Assembly (NCBI RefSeq): GCF_000003815.2
Contig: NC_049993.1
Location: 11,121,026-11,185,025 of the forward strand
Length of the DNA: 64,000 nt
Source of the DNA: Branchiostoma floridae
Taxonomy: Eukaryota > Chordata > Leptocardii > Amphioxiformes > Branchiostomatidae
Direction of reading: 5' to 3'
Both the position numbers and the translations under genes were made by a program. The notes below the pieces were generated by a model, which was not told where the DNA came from, did not search any database, and saw only the letters and a program-made list of their open reading frames with translations. Position 1 is the first letter of the stretch. Every line of letters begins with the position of its first letter. Of the stretch, positions 48,742 to 60,913 are shown piece by piece.

Positions 48742-51700
48742 TTACTCCTTGACGTTGAGTTTCTCCAGGTTCTCTGTGGCCAGGGCTTCGTAATGCTCGT
48801 CCAGATAGTCATCTGCGAAGCCGAGAATCTGCGCCAGGGCTGACAGGGCCAGGATGTCGATCTGGTTGTCCAGGCAAGTCTGCTTAGAGTAGTTCTGCAC
48901 GGGGAAGATGTGGTACTCCGGTAGGCCCAGCTTCTCACTCACCTCTTGTACCTAGGGTCAAACAACATCGTGTTAGAGCCTCGGAGCTATAAAGTATCAG
49001 AGAATACAAACAATTTCAGCCACCCCTATACCCCTACAGAATCACAATGGACTAACCCACCTTCTCTAAGATGAACCTGCTTCGGTAAACCAAGGTGAGG
49101 TCATCGGCGACAAATTCACAAGCTTTGTCGACCTTGGTCAGCAGGACCACCGAAGGAATACCTGTGTGACAAAAAACAATGAAAAACCAATATTCAGGAA
49201 GTAAAGTTTATAAGAGAAGGCCCATTAAGGTCCCAACCGGGCAGTTCACGGGCAGTTTTTTTGGCACTTTCGGGTGTGACCTCTACGTGGCCCCGTGGAA
49301 CACCTTGCGGCTCACGGATATTTTGGGACCCGGTGGGGCACTGGTTGAATTTAAGTCGGACTTAAAATAAGCCCGGGACCCCGTCACAAATAGACACCGT
49401 GACTTACCCGTGCGAAACACCGAGGGGTACCCCCGGTATCCGACAGTCCACCGGGACATATTTGTGGCTTCGGAGCCCGACCGGGGCTACATCCCTGCCG
49501 TTCACCGGTGCACCTAAACCTAAGATAGTATATCAGGATCGTGGACTATCAAAAAGGCACATGACCTAGGCGAATTTCTCGAGAAGGTTGGTAGTCATGT
49601 CCTCTTCGCTTCTGGATAACACAAAACTGGAAAACAACATTTGCACTCATTTAACCTCCTTGCACTGACACTTCTTCTACTTCAGACATGTAATGCCACC
49701 CAGGAATATACCTATAGACCTTACCCCTCTTGAGTGCTTTGTTGTAGATGGTTTTGATCTTGTCCATGGCGCCCTGCGGCATGACGCTGATGTTACAGGT
49801 GTCCAGGGCCAGCGCCACACAGTGGGTACGGTCCTTCATACCGGCCATGTTTTTAAACCCGGGTGTGGCCGGGGAGATGTTGACGGCTGCATTGAACTGT
49901 AGAAAGCACATTTTCTTTCGTTATTCAAGCGCTTTAATACTAATTATTTCTAGTCGAAGAACCAACACAATTAGCTGCTATTTAGACTTTTTTGACCCAG
50001 ATGTAATGTTAAGAAATTGCTGCAGTGCTGATCCTAGGGGTAACGGGACAACGCTAATTTCTCGTTAACTGCAGTCGCCGTTTGAAACGATCGATGCCAT
50101 GACACATCGCAAAACGGTACCGTTGGCATAGGCCAGTCCGCAATATTGCATCGACCGTTTCAAATGGCATCGACCGTTAACGAGACGGAAACGCGCTGCG
50201 TCGACGTGCGGCAAAACCCACTGATCTACATTATACCTACCTACACTACCTTGGCCTGACCCCGATTGAACACTCCTGACATAACTTCCTACCAGAAGTC
50301 CTCTACAGTCCGCAATATAGTTGCACACTGACATTGTAGAATATCAGCTATATAAAATATCTCCCCACCTGGTACCTATCGGGCACGTTGCCGTCCAGCA
50401 GGTAGGGCAGATCGTCCAGGTCCAGCCCGGTGTTGGCGTCCTCCAGCCCCATGGTGTCACACAGGCGGAAACACAGGGTCTCACCACCGCGTTCTCCACG
50501 CACCTCGTACGTTCGGTACTAATTTAAAAATACACTTAAATTATCAAAATGTATTATTAATATTAAACATTTCACTGATGTCGATTCCCAACATTGCTTC
50601 TTCAATACTTCTTTTATAAAGCCACAGGGATACTGATATAGTTCTGAAGGAACATTTTATTACTCTCCAAGCAGAGGTTAGGCTCCGGCTGCATTTAACG
50701 CCTTGGCCGAGGCATCAACAAAATGGTACAAAATAGAAAGCCCAATAAAAACGCCTAAAATCGTCAAAATAGCCGAGGCCTAACCCCTGCTTGGAGAGTA
50801 ACGTTTAATCGCTTAAAATATCTGGAGAAATGATTTCTTTTACAATTCATATTATATTCCCCCCTTGTCCATAACTTATTTTTACTTTTCTGTTATCGTG
50901 GACAAACCAGACAAGATGTTGTACTTAATGTGAATGTATTATAGTATGCATTTGGTCTAGGATTCTAACGGAAATTTCCTAACATTTGTCAGCCTGGAAT
51001 TGCTCTTCCTGGTAGTTGAAACTGACCGTACCCTTGTAGTGAGGCTGTGCGGTTGGCTGCCCGCCATGGCCTGGCTGGACACACGGCCCTTGTAGATGGA
51101 GTTGATGGTGTTGAAGAAGCTGGATTTCCCAGAACCCACCTGGCCGACCAGCAGGACGTTGACCTGGCTAACGGACATACCGGGCCGCGGCTTGTACCCA
51201 GCCACCTGTTGCTTTAGCCGCTCTCGTTCCCTGCGTGAGCAATAACACTGAAGCACGCGTACTTAATGCAACATGAACAGGGGTCACGTTAGAAATGCCG
51301 CCATCAGCCCCAAAATCCAATCCTTACAGTTTTCTCAAAATTTGTCCGCAGCATCAACGATAATCAACTATCTAAGCGATCACACCATGCGAGAAAGATG
51401 TGCTCAATGCCAGCCACCAACACCAACAGAATAACTTTTGAAAATACTACGCAACCGGTACAGCCAAGGAAATGCTTGCACCTTTCCTGTTTTTCTTGCA
51501 AACCGCGCACAATACATAAGACTCACTACCCGAGAGTGTCACAAACATGACAAAATAATATGCAACAAAACATTGAGCAAGGTATTATACAATTAATTAA
51601 GAAAATATTTAGATCACAGCAAAAGGCTAATTATGCATGTTGAGAAATTGGAAATGAACGTACTCGTCACTCCAATGGACCTTCCTCCACTCTTTTCCTT

Positions 51701-52649
51701 CCTGCAGCATTTTGTTCTCAATGGACTCTTCTTTTGCTTCTCTCTCTGAAGAACAAGAAGTATCGAAAGAAAATGAGTCACTGCTGTGTGAGTGCTGTCT
51801 CTTCCGTATCGAATGTTTCCGCCGGAGGACATCCAACCGTTGAATCTTCTGTGAATCCCCTAATTCTTTTGATGAACAGGGTGTACATTCTACGCAATAA
51901 CGTATTCAGAACTAAATTCTAGATGTTTTCTATCCTTACTTGTCACATGAGGTAACACGCTCTGACTCTTGAGTTGATAAATGGTTGATTATCTTTATTG
52001 TATGTTCAGAAACATACATAAGGCCAATATGATCGATGTGGCTGTCACCCAATATTGTAGGCAATTATTTATCTGACAATAACTGACAATAACAGCATAC
52101 ATACTCACTTCCAATGGAGTACACCTCTACGTCGAGGTAGGTGAGATTTCCTCCACAAAAACTGTTGATGTTGTGGCCCATCCCAACGCCGTAAGTGTTA
52201 CCAATGTTGCCCTGTCCGTTTGCACTGACAAAATTGCCATTATTCGCTGGGCTCGTACCAGTGAAGGCCAGGAAGTCGTGACCAGCACCGAACATAGGGC
52301 CATAACCTTGATGGTTATACAAACAATGAGCCATGTTACCGTTAGCTGGAAACTTCAAAGGATCGAATTTGTTGGCGTTTGAAAGTCGGAAGAGAAAAGA
52401 ATCCGGGGCTTGAACCCAGTCACCCTGGCTGGCCCACGACTGGCTGGCGTACCCCCCAAAGACCCAGCCGATGGCGTTGTATGCGACCGTGACGGTGGGG
52501 CCCTTGTTGTCACAGAGCTGGTGGAAGGTGGCAGGATTGTAGCCCTGTGTGGAGGCCTTAAACAAGAGCTCAAACCCTGCGTCAGGCTTCCCCAGCCACT
52601 CCCGCAGCTGATCCTCGTCTTGTTCAGTCATTCGCTTCCTCAGAGCCAT
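48742..52649 (-). CDS. IFI44/IFI44L-like protein: TLDc domain plus GTPase, complete
   Basis: It belongs to the interferon-induced protein 44 family, linked in vertebrates to antiviral responses; its activity here is inferred. The exons are 52649-52109, 51745-51664, 51230-51032, 50518-50369, 49896-49725, 49161-49061 and 48951-48742. All junctions are in phase; the total is 1455 nt, 484 aa. Residues 8-180 form a TLDc domain (FHQLCDNKGPTVTV, GWVFGGYASQSW, TYLDVEVYSIG). A linker with WRKVHWSDEERERL follows, then the GTPase: P-loop GQVGSGKS (237-244), G3 DTMG (295-298), GNVPDRYQF and G4-like TKVD (390-393). The C-terminus keeps the family's ILALSALAQILGFADDYLDE. A non-coding first exon ends at 53186 (CAG, gtaagt) and splices to 52662. 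Human IFI44L has the same TLDc-GTPase order in a slightly shorter protein. Confidence 0.93.
49205..49515. other. GC-rich non-coding block in an IFI44-like intron
   Basis: A roughly 300-bp block with strings such as GGGACCCGGTGGGGCACTGG and CCGAGGGGTACCCCCGG contrasts with AT-rich intron sequence on both sides. It includes a local palindrome TTTAAGTCGGACTTAAA. It may be part of an inserted element; no termini were identified. Confidence 0.4.
50061..50185. mobile_element. Fold-back MITE
   Basis: CTCGTTAAC, CGTTTGAAACG and ATCGATGCCAT on the left are matched by GCATCGACCGTTTCAAATGG and CGTTAACGAG on the right. It sits in an intron of the IFI44-like gene. Confidence 0.7.
50660..50801. mobile_element. 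MITE with TTACTCTCCAAGCAG termini
   Basis: A 142-bp element. The left end is TTACTCTCCAAGCAGAGGTT, AGGCTCCGGCT; the right end is AGCCGAGGCCTAACCCC, TGCTTGGAGAGTAA. It lies in an intron of the IFI44-like gene. It is comparable in size and layout to the LanceleTn MITEs described from amphioxus; identity with any of them is not claimed. Confidence 0.85.
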
Positions 52650-53186
52650 GCTGCCTATAGACCTGCTCAATGAAGGAAACAAGTCTAACGTTAGTGTCAA
52701 TAACTTAACAATTACTAAGCGGTCACGACAAGAGATCACAAGAGGTTGCTCATCAAGCAATCAAGGCCACCAACAAGGCAGCACAGATATGAAGAGCTAC
52801 GATCAGTTAAACGAATGGCGTCTGTGAAACTTGTAACTTTTTATTATTAGAGGATACCGTACCAGACAAACTGAGGACGAGGCTCAGTTTCAATCAATCC
52901 TTATAGGTTGTTCCGTTACATTTACTGAGCACGCAACTGAGGACGAAAATCCGATAGTATACCGGTATAAAATATATTTGTTACCAATAGAGGGAAATAT
53001 CGTTCGAAAATTTCACGAAGAATTAACTAAGCTTGTGTATTAGCTGCGACCAATGCACACAGAAGCATAAGTTCAACGCCCAACTGTACTTAAAAAAATA
53101 AAGCAGTTAAGGATCCTTGTTGGAAAAGCCTAATGTCAGATCCGTTACGGTCCATTGTCTGTATCTGATGATGCGCACTACTTACC

Positions 53187-53713
53187 TGATCTTTGTTCGA
53201 TTGTGTAAAGAATTCTTGACTACCAAAGCTCGACTGAGATATGAAACTCTGTGTAGAATATCGCAAGACAGCAATATACAAACGTGGAACTGAAGCGCTC
53301 CCTTTAGTTTCGATGACGTAGCAGGAAATTGTGACCTCCGCCTCAAGGCAGGGCATCATGGGACGGTGAACCCGGAAGTTAGTGGAAAGAGAGTTCTGAA
53401 GACGACACCAACTGGTGGTTTCTGCAGGGGAAAGTGGTTGGAGTCCGAAATTGTTTTTCAAAAGCCAACATACGAATCTCAATAGAACTATTTTCTTTTA
53501 CTTCTTTATTATTCTTAATATGCAATATCTAACACTTGCACTATAGGAAAATGAGTGTATACCCAATTACATGCAACATTTACTGTACATCACTCCCTGC
53601 GCCTAAATGGGATGGTATAGTCGTCAGGTTTTCGGATTTGTGTAGTTGAAAAAAGCAAGTGGTTGCCAAACTTACGTTACACGTTACAACACGAGGGATT
53701 GGAGATAGCGATC
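53187..53713. promoter_or_regulatory. Divergent promoter region
   Basis: This is the interval between the donor of the IFI44-like non-coding exon (53186, minus strand) and the ATG of the plus-strand gene (53714). Both genes start here in opposite directions. No TATA box or interferon-response-type element stood out to me. Confidence 0.55.
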
Positions 53714-55627
53714 ATGAGTTTTTCAGGTCTCTTCCGATGGTCCAACCATCCCAACACACGTACGGTGGCGCCGGAACGTCAGCCGTCGCCGCCAACGGGT
53801 GACGACTTGGAAGGAACACTACAGAAACTACAGGTAAGGTCTCACCTATTAAAATGAGTGTGAATATCTGCAGTGTATCATGTTCGGCCTTGCTGACTTT
53901 GAGACTAATGATCACGTGGTGAGAACACCTCACCTGTCTCAAACATTTTGGGAACATGATATTTTCATACGGGATCGGGAACTGCTCACGGTAGGGTTAG
54001 TCTTTTTCAGTTACATGCAGTCTTATACATCAGCCCTATCAATGATAGGGAACTGATTATGGTTTCAAACAGACAATGAAGATGTGAGAAAATCCTACTA
54101 ACTGGTTGATTTCGAGGGAAGATGATACTATGATGAGACGGAGACATTCACGATCACGATTTTGTTCTCATGTCTTTTTAGAAATGCAGGCATCCTAGTG
54201 AACACTTGAAGGCACTTGAAGACAGCTTCCAGCTTCAGTCCGATGCTATAGGACAGCTTTGTACAGAAAAGCAGCGTCTTGAGACGGAGAACTGCGAACT
54301 TCAGCGGCTTCTACACGACATCAAGGAATTTGTAGAGTGGAAATGTCCCTGTCCACAGACAAAACCATACCCTACAGTACCGCGACTTACCAACAGGGGG
54401 CGTTCGAGGAAAGAAACTCATGAAAGTTTTGGCGAGTCCAACTGCCCTGTTGATGGAGGGGAGCCCAGGGTTAGTGTTGAAACATGGAGGGACTGGTTTG
54501 ACTCAGTGACTCGGGAACATAGATCTCCTTGGTATCATCCTCATCCACAGGCAGTACCACAACAGCAAGAACCACGCAAAAGTAGGTACCTGATTTATAT
54601 AAAGGTTAAGAAACCAGGGTGTACAATTTTTAAAAAGATTTTATGCATTCTTGGCTGTTTTAAGTACATCCTCACAGTTAAGTCCAAGGGCAGTTATAAA
54701 GTTGATATATGTCTACATCACTTAAACTTTAAGAGTGAACCAATCAATACGTGAATCTACCATGAGGTAGGGCTGACTTCAAGCTTACCGTTTCATTGTT
54801 TCCTTCAGTAATCTGCTACCTAAAAGCCGAAGGTCCATTCCATGGCTCGGATGGACAGCTTCTGGCCAAGTTGAATGAAAGACTAGGGAAGAATAATGTT
54901 GCTATGGAAACCAGGCCATGGCAACCGTCACCACGCATCATCTCTGAACCCACCCTTGTCTTCTGTCTCAACGCCTCACGGTTGGGCACAGATGTGGACA
55001 ATGCCTTGAGGGGAACTGAAGGTAGGACAAGATAATCCTCAAAGAATTGTCCCATATGATCCAATACATTACTGTGGTAGCTGTACCATGTCTATAAATT
55101 GAGAAACATTGATATCTACTTAATCAATTTGAGGTGTTAATTTTCTAATAGATGTGGAGAAGGATTTTACAGTCTCTCTCAAAGTTTGCAAACGAAAATC
55201 TAGATTTCTTTTAAAACATAACATCTACAGTGCTGCTGCAGGTTGCATATGGCATTCAGGTATAACATGTATCATTATTTTTTGTATGATCATTATATTT
55301 GAGGCACTGTTTTGTTGCACACATGTACATGTATCTACAGAACAAAAATCACAGCTGCCACATTCAAAGACGAATGAGGATATTTGCTGTAGTGGAACTG
55401 TGATTATGATTCTTTTCTGTTCTGCAGGAAACAATATTGTTCTTATCGTGATGCATCATCGTCCTCCCCACAATGCTCGGATCTCCGTCCAATCACGGTC
55501 TGTGCTCAGAGAAGGAAACACTAAACTTATCGTTGATGCTTTATTCTTTGAGCGAGAGGGAATGTACGACTGTGACGTGAACACTGAGGCTGTGAAAGAC
55601 CTGGCTTCTTACCTGCAAGGCTGTTGA
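53714..55627 (+). CDS. Unrecognised 310-aa protein: coiled coil plus small alpha/beta domain
   Basis: I do not recognise a named family. The exons are 53714-53833, 54182-54581, 54809-55021 and 55428-55627. All junctions are GT-AG and in phase; the total is 933 nt. The N-terminus (1-40) is polar. Residues about 45-90 are a likely coiled coil (LETENCELQRLLHDIKEFVE). A low-complexity Pro/Gln/His linker follows. The C-terminal part (about 174-310) alternates hydrophobic strands and helices: PTLVFCLNASRLGTDVDNAL, then NNIVLIVMHHRPP, LIVDALFFEREGMYDCDV and a final helix. The S-R-x-G-x-D and VMHH motifs recall an unnamed Rossmann/TIR-like domain I associate, from memory and unverified, with uncharacterised fish and lancelet proteins. 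There is no signal peptide or membrane segment. It is head-to-head with the IFI44-like gene and tail-to-tail with ASNSD1. Gene reality is well supported; function is unknown. Confidence 0.8.
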
Positions 55628-56116
55628 ATATGATGAATATGAAAAAAAGCACCACACTAGTATGGTACATTTTATAAGGAAAAAAAATGTATACTATCCA
55701 GTTTAGCCTTGGGATTCATTGGATAAGCAGCTTATCTTTCATTGGTAGCGTGTCATTCATCCGTCAGTCAACAAGGACCGCTCTGTCACCAATGTCATGA
55801 CAGAGTGTTAACAAGAAAGATATACACTATCTACAGTATGCACCATTGCATACATGCACACCATACCATCCTCAAATAACTGCAGCACTTTGTAAATGCA
55901 ACTTGGATGGGTCACAACTCTCAACCTTCTGGTGCAGAAGTAGGCTGTACCAAAAATGCTGCCACATTATGAGAAAGTTTCCTTTACAATGATCATTATT
56001 ACATAAAATCTGTACATCCCATTAAAATGTTCCAGATGCATGAGATGAGTATATTGAAAATATTTTGTGGAGGGTACCAATGTGATATCAAGAAATGTGA
56101 TGTCCAGGTCTGTATG

Positions 56117-57777
56117 TTACTCTGTTGTCAGTCTGTTGCATCTGTCTGAAGCCTTCTCTGCAGAGTTCTCCATCTTGGCTATCCTGGAGCCAAACTGAAT
56201 GGCTCTTTTTGGTAACACAGCAGCAGAGCTCAACCCAAGTTCTCTCACTGCAACTCGCAACAACAGCTTCTCCCCGATTCCTCTGGGTAGGGTTAGGTTT
56301 GCCTGGAATGCAAAAAATGATATACAAAAAAATAATACAATACATTGTAAGTATCTCAAATGTTTTAAAATTTCTGACAGCTTCTCTCTCTAGCTGATCA
56401 TGATACATGTACACCTTATTCCTCTTGGTTGGGGTAAATTCTAACAATATATATTTAAATATTCCCAAACCTTTAGATCCTCTGCATTCGTTTTGCATGT
56501 TGTACTGCTTGTAAAACAATTTTAAATATTGACTATTGAGACTTTGAGAGACAAGAAACTTCTATCTGTAACAAACCTTGTACTGAATGGGAACAGAACT
56601 GAGGAAGGAGACCACATCTTCATCAAGAAACGGGAAGCGGGATTCCTTCCCGTGGTCGGAGATGATCCTACATAAAAACAGTCAATGTGACAATCCTGTT
56701 GGTACAATAACATACACTTGGTAGAAGCAGTAGTGTTGTATCCAGTATTCATGTTATACATGTACATGTACGTACTCTGACATGGGTGGACAGCAGTCAG
56801 CATTCAAATATAAATATATACTGTACAAAAAGTGGAGAATTTTTTGTAAGACTTGAATTACATTTGTACAATTTTGTTGTGCATATTATCAGTTACCAAT
56901 TTTCTGTGGCCAAGGAGCAAAACTGAGTCAGCAAATATAATACATTTTAAAATTTGCTCTATCATAAAAGAATGATATAATTCAAACAGGTAGAAAGCCA
57001 AAATTTGGAGTCCTTCCTGCAGACATGTTCTGAGACAAGTCAGTGAGACATCAGCAAACCCCCTGTCCATGAGCTGTCCATGTAAGTAGTTCCCCACCCC
57101 GTACAGACCTGTCATCCCTGCCCAGGTTCCTGGAGGAGATCCTGTCTACCTCCATCTCCACTTCCTCCAGCAGACCTCTCCAGCCTTCTGACCTGCAGTC
57201 ATCAACACAAGGTCATTGTAAATTAAGGAACTAAACCTTACACTTTCACACATTTTCCATACAAAACATGAATAGGTTACATACACAGAACTGAATCCGT
57301 TAGAGCAAAGGCCTGACATTTGAACTAGGATCTAGGAATGAACAATTCAATTCACAAAAAGCTGTCAGTGATACAAAGGACAGTTAAGGTGGCAATTCAC
57401 TCCTGACTAGACAGGTGGTGCTGCCAGCTCATATAAGTACAACCAAGGCTGATAAAAGCTCCTTTGTACTAGCCTGGTACATGTATATAGCTCGTATTAT
57501 AGCTCCTGAGTCTCTTCTGTACTTTCCGCAAACTGAAGAGACTCTGGAGCTATAATATGGCTGGATACCAGGCTACCTTGGTACAACATACATGCTTTTT
57601 CTCTACACTGGCAGAATGTTTTGGATACTTCAAGACAAGATAAAGCAGTACAGTACATGTATGATGTTATTGAAGACTAAGGTTGAGTGTGCTGAGATCT
57701 CGTACTCACTTGAATCTGCTCCTGTGTCTGGAGTATCCTGCCAGCTGTTCATCTGCTCCCATGCCCACCAACAACAC
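56117..57777 (-). CDS. ASNSD1: ASNSD1 (asparagine synthetase domain-containing 1), C-terminal part
   Basis: A glutamine-dependent asparagine-synthetase-like protein; the enzymatic role of ASNSD1 is not established. Four coding exons are visible: 57777-57710, 57192-57109, 56667-56577 and 56302-56117, together 142 residues plus stop, in phase throughout. They encode [72 protein letters not shown] and [14 protein letters not shown], aligning block by block with the human ASNSD1 C-terminus. That includes the GADE motif of the synthetase domain. The protein stops shortly after the family's KASD-C-RL motif, about 20 residues earlier than in human. The N-terminal glutamine-amidotransferase part and the SGG-DS nucleotide loop are not visible in 57.8-64 kb, so the gene is partial here. 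Confidence 0.93.
57470..57575. mobile_element. Fold-back MITE in an ASNSD1 intron
   Basis: TAGCCTGGTAC, TATTATAGCTCC and GAGTCTCTT are matched in reverse by GAAGAGACTC, GGAGCTATAATA and TACCAGGCTA. A 106-bp element. Confidence 0.8.
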
Positions 57778-58372
57778 CTGGGAACAACAAGAATAAACCT
57801 ATGATATAGACTCCATTCAAACTCAAAAAAAGTTGATCGGACTAACGTTACACTCCTCAGCAAGGCCAAACACATATGTAGCATCATAGAATTTTCAAAA
57901 GCTTTTATCTGATAACCAGTGTCTTGGACTTGAGATACATTGTATACAGTACTATATCTGCTAATACTATTCTGTGGCCACCCTTGGATATGCCTGTTTA
58001 AGGGGTTACTCAGGAGTGACCTGTCCTGCTTATCCACTTACCAAGGTAATACACAGTCACTCTGGTTGGTGGTTGTCTTCAGATTACCCCTGGTTCATCA
58101 AGTCTCTACAGACTTTTATGTCATACCTGTGATGTGAAAACGTTTCATACGGGTGTTCCGGACCGTGTGATAACTTTCCGTATCACACATGTACAGGTTC
58201 GAAAGTTGTATCACACAGACTTTCTTCAAGTAAATCGAACTATTTCGAACGGGCCGAATACGGCACGGTTGAAAATTCGAATACCGGATTCGGACGTTAG
58301 AATTGCTGTTGTTAGAATCTATCTTTTTGTTCAAGGACACAACATTTTCTCAACTTCTGGTGCATTTCTGTC

Positions 58373-58436
58373 CCAGCCCTCCCGCGGGTCGGATCACCCT
58401 CCAGCCGTCAGACGATCCGACCCACGGTCGGGCTGG
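58373..58436. repeat. GC-rich inverted repeat
   Basis: CCAGCCC, GGGTCGGATC is mirrored by GATCCGACCC and GGGCTGG across about 20 nt. Confidence 0.7.
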
Positions 58437-59452
58437 TACCTGGGGTAATACAGAATACACCGCGTTGTATTCTATATATACATGTGTAGTACATTTCGGC
58501 ATTACTGTCTTTGGTTTTGCCAAGTGCGTCAAAAAATGGACAAAATCATTTTTGCCAGTTATTCTGCAAACAAATCAGAGACTATGGAATTCACATCATG
58601 TTACTTTAGCCAAGGTCGTGCATCAAATCCCCTCCAGCTGGAATATGGAGCAATGGGCCAGTTGCTCTTGTTCTGACCATGTTTTGTCCAAATGAGAGTC
58701 TGGCATCCTATTTTACTACTATTTTTAGTCTTGGTTGTGAAACTTGAGAATGTTTCTCCAAAACAAGTAGGTGTTTTGCTCCCACCAGTGACACAGATAC
58801 AGCACGAAATGCACGGAGCAAATCAGAAGATGTTACACTTTGCCTGACTCAGGCAGATGGTGTTGACATTCCTTTAGCATTTGCAGGTGTCTATTTACTA
58901 GGCCTTAGGAATGAAGATGAGCAAGGTTGTGGGTGGGGAAGGGAGTTGCCCAAGGATAAGGTCAAGGGAAACATCCTAAATATGTCCAACAAGTGTATCA
59001 GACATCACACCTGCGTGCGTCAGATAGGGACCTCGGTAAGTAAGGAGAAGCATTGACCCTGACATGGTAACTCTTCAGGAGTTCAAACATGACTTCAGTA
59101 AAGCATAGCCCCCCTCACCCTTTCTGTTTCTATAACCTTTCAACTAGTATAGCTTTGCAGGTGGTTAACAGTTTACAGAACTATGTGGGCATGTCGGAAA
59201 TGTTTCTGTTAAGATGCTCCAGTAACAAGCAGTGGCCTCTTTCAGAAGGTTTCGTATCTACCTCCTCTAAGTCTGGAAGTGAAAATGCCACGCGCCGCGG
59301 GAACTCAAACGCAGCCGTCTATCTCATCACCAAGGACGAAAATAGCTCCCATTGCCAGTGGGAACATCACAGAGCTTGATGGGAATAGTGAGGTCATGGC
59401 CTCTGATTCACTGTTTCTTAGGGAAGGCTTGACATTTGGCAATACTTTGAGC

Positions 59453-59697
59453 AGGGATGGCTTTTTTTTGGGGGGGGGGGCGTCTGCTGGTTTGCGATTT
59501 TCAACGTTGGCTCGATTCTCTTATGCCAGGGAAGGGAGTTTGCCGAGGAAGGGAATTTGCCGAGACGGCCCGGGGCAAACTCCTTTCCACGGCAAATTCC
59601 CTTCCTCTGCAAACTCGGCAAAGGCATAAGAGAACCTACCCCATGTTGAAAATAGCGCACTAGCCCCTCCCCCTCTAAAATAAAAGGCAGCCTCGCT
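59453..59697. mobile_element. Large fold-back element with G-tract
   Basis: Arms of about 110 bp. The left has AGGGATGGCTTTTTTTTGGG, GATTTTCAACG, TTCTCTTATGCC and GGAAGGGAATTTGCCG. The right has the complements ending AAAATAAAAGGCAGCCTCGCT. It is nearly a full palindrome. Partial relatives lie at 43240 and 47432. Confidence 0.85.
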
Positions 59698-60913
59698 TGA
59701 TGTCTGCAACGGAGGCTAGCAGAGAAGGAGCTGTGAGGCAGGACGAAGGTAGGGCAGTAACTACCCCCATGGTTGGGTATATAATACACTACTCACAGAC
59801 CCCATCTTGACCCCTCTACTGCAGTGAACACAAGAGGCAACTAAAAATACCAAAGTACCCCTGAAGGACAGAGGTTGGAAGATTTGTTACTTGGCCCTAA
59901 CTCAAAGTTCTAGGACCAACTTATCTAACAAGGAGTGAAGTACGGGCAAGGCCTTCTAAGAAATATGGATGTAAAATTTAGAAAGTAGGAACCATAGGAA
60001 CTTGACAACTTATTGTCAACATTATACATGTTTTCTGGTACTTTGCCTCAACTGAAAACTGTGAGTAACTGAAAACTATGCAAAAACACTCACTGGTAAA
60101 GCTGGAGTAGCCTTACTTGATATGCCAATTTGGAAATGAAATCTGCCAAATAAGATGAAGTGTGTCGATGAAGGTTAGACATCCAGGATATATAAACCTG
60201 CTCTCCAACGAGATCTCTTTAGTGTCACTGACAAAAGGTAGTGGATTCTGCCTGTAATGTCTGACCGTTTCCAAAATCACATCCAGTTGCTTGTCGGGTA
60301 ACTTCTATTTGGCGTAAGATGAAAAGTGATCTCTACAAGCAACTGTAGTCTCTGTTTTGCCATATGGAAGTAACACATGGACACTGAAGATCTGACACAT
60401 TGAAGATCTGCCCAAGGCTATGGAGGTTAGGGATGGATGAAGGGAGAGAATCATTTTCATCCATGCAACCAGCACGACCGGACGATGATGATACATCTAT
60501 AGAATTTGCTTGTAAAACAACATGTAGTGATCTTTTAAGACCTTTGTGTCGAGAACAGTGGTTTCAGCCAAGACTGTACTTGCAGCCTTAAGGCTGAAGG
60601 ACATTGAAATTACAGGCAGTAACATACATAAAGATGAAAAGTAAAGTTGCAAGATAGTCCAGACTACAGAAATTAACAGACTTTTAAAAGAGACAAACAT
60701 TCATTTCCCCATCAGAAAGTCAGGATGACAGCCAGTCAATTCGGTTTAATTGCCTTGACTGCTAGGGCCTGAACACTACCCTTGGACAGGAGCCAGTGTC
60801 ACAGTCAGAATGTTTATTGATGAAACTTAGTTTCAACAGTCACCATGTCCCCCTAAAGTCAACAGAGGATAAAAATAGCCCTGTAAAAGTGCTGACAGGG
60901 CTGTGAAACCCAC

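Noticed and set aside
52650-52760. N-terminal extension of the IFI44-like protein
   Set aside because: A splice acceptor (GAGCAG) at 52663 precedes the ATG, and a non-coding exon with a good donor lies at 53186, so the sequence above 52662 is intron.
53663-53713. Earlier start for the plus-strand unknown gene at 53663
   Set aside because: It is a TTG codon, and the first ATG in the frame is 53714.
60305-60496. Minus-strand frame with HVLLPYGKTETT, reminiscent of LINE reverse-transcriptase C-terminal motifs
   Set aside because: The resemblance to the LLYGSETW-type motif is short and lacks neighbouring conserved blocks.
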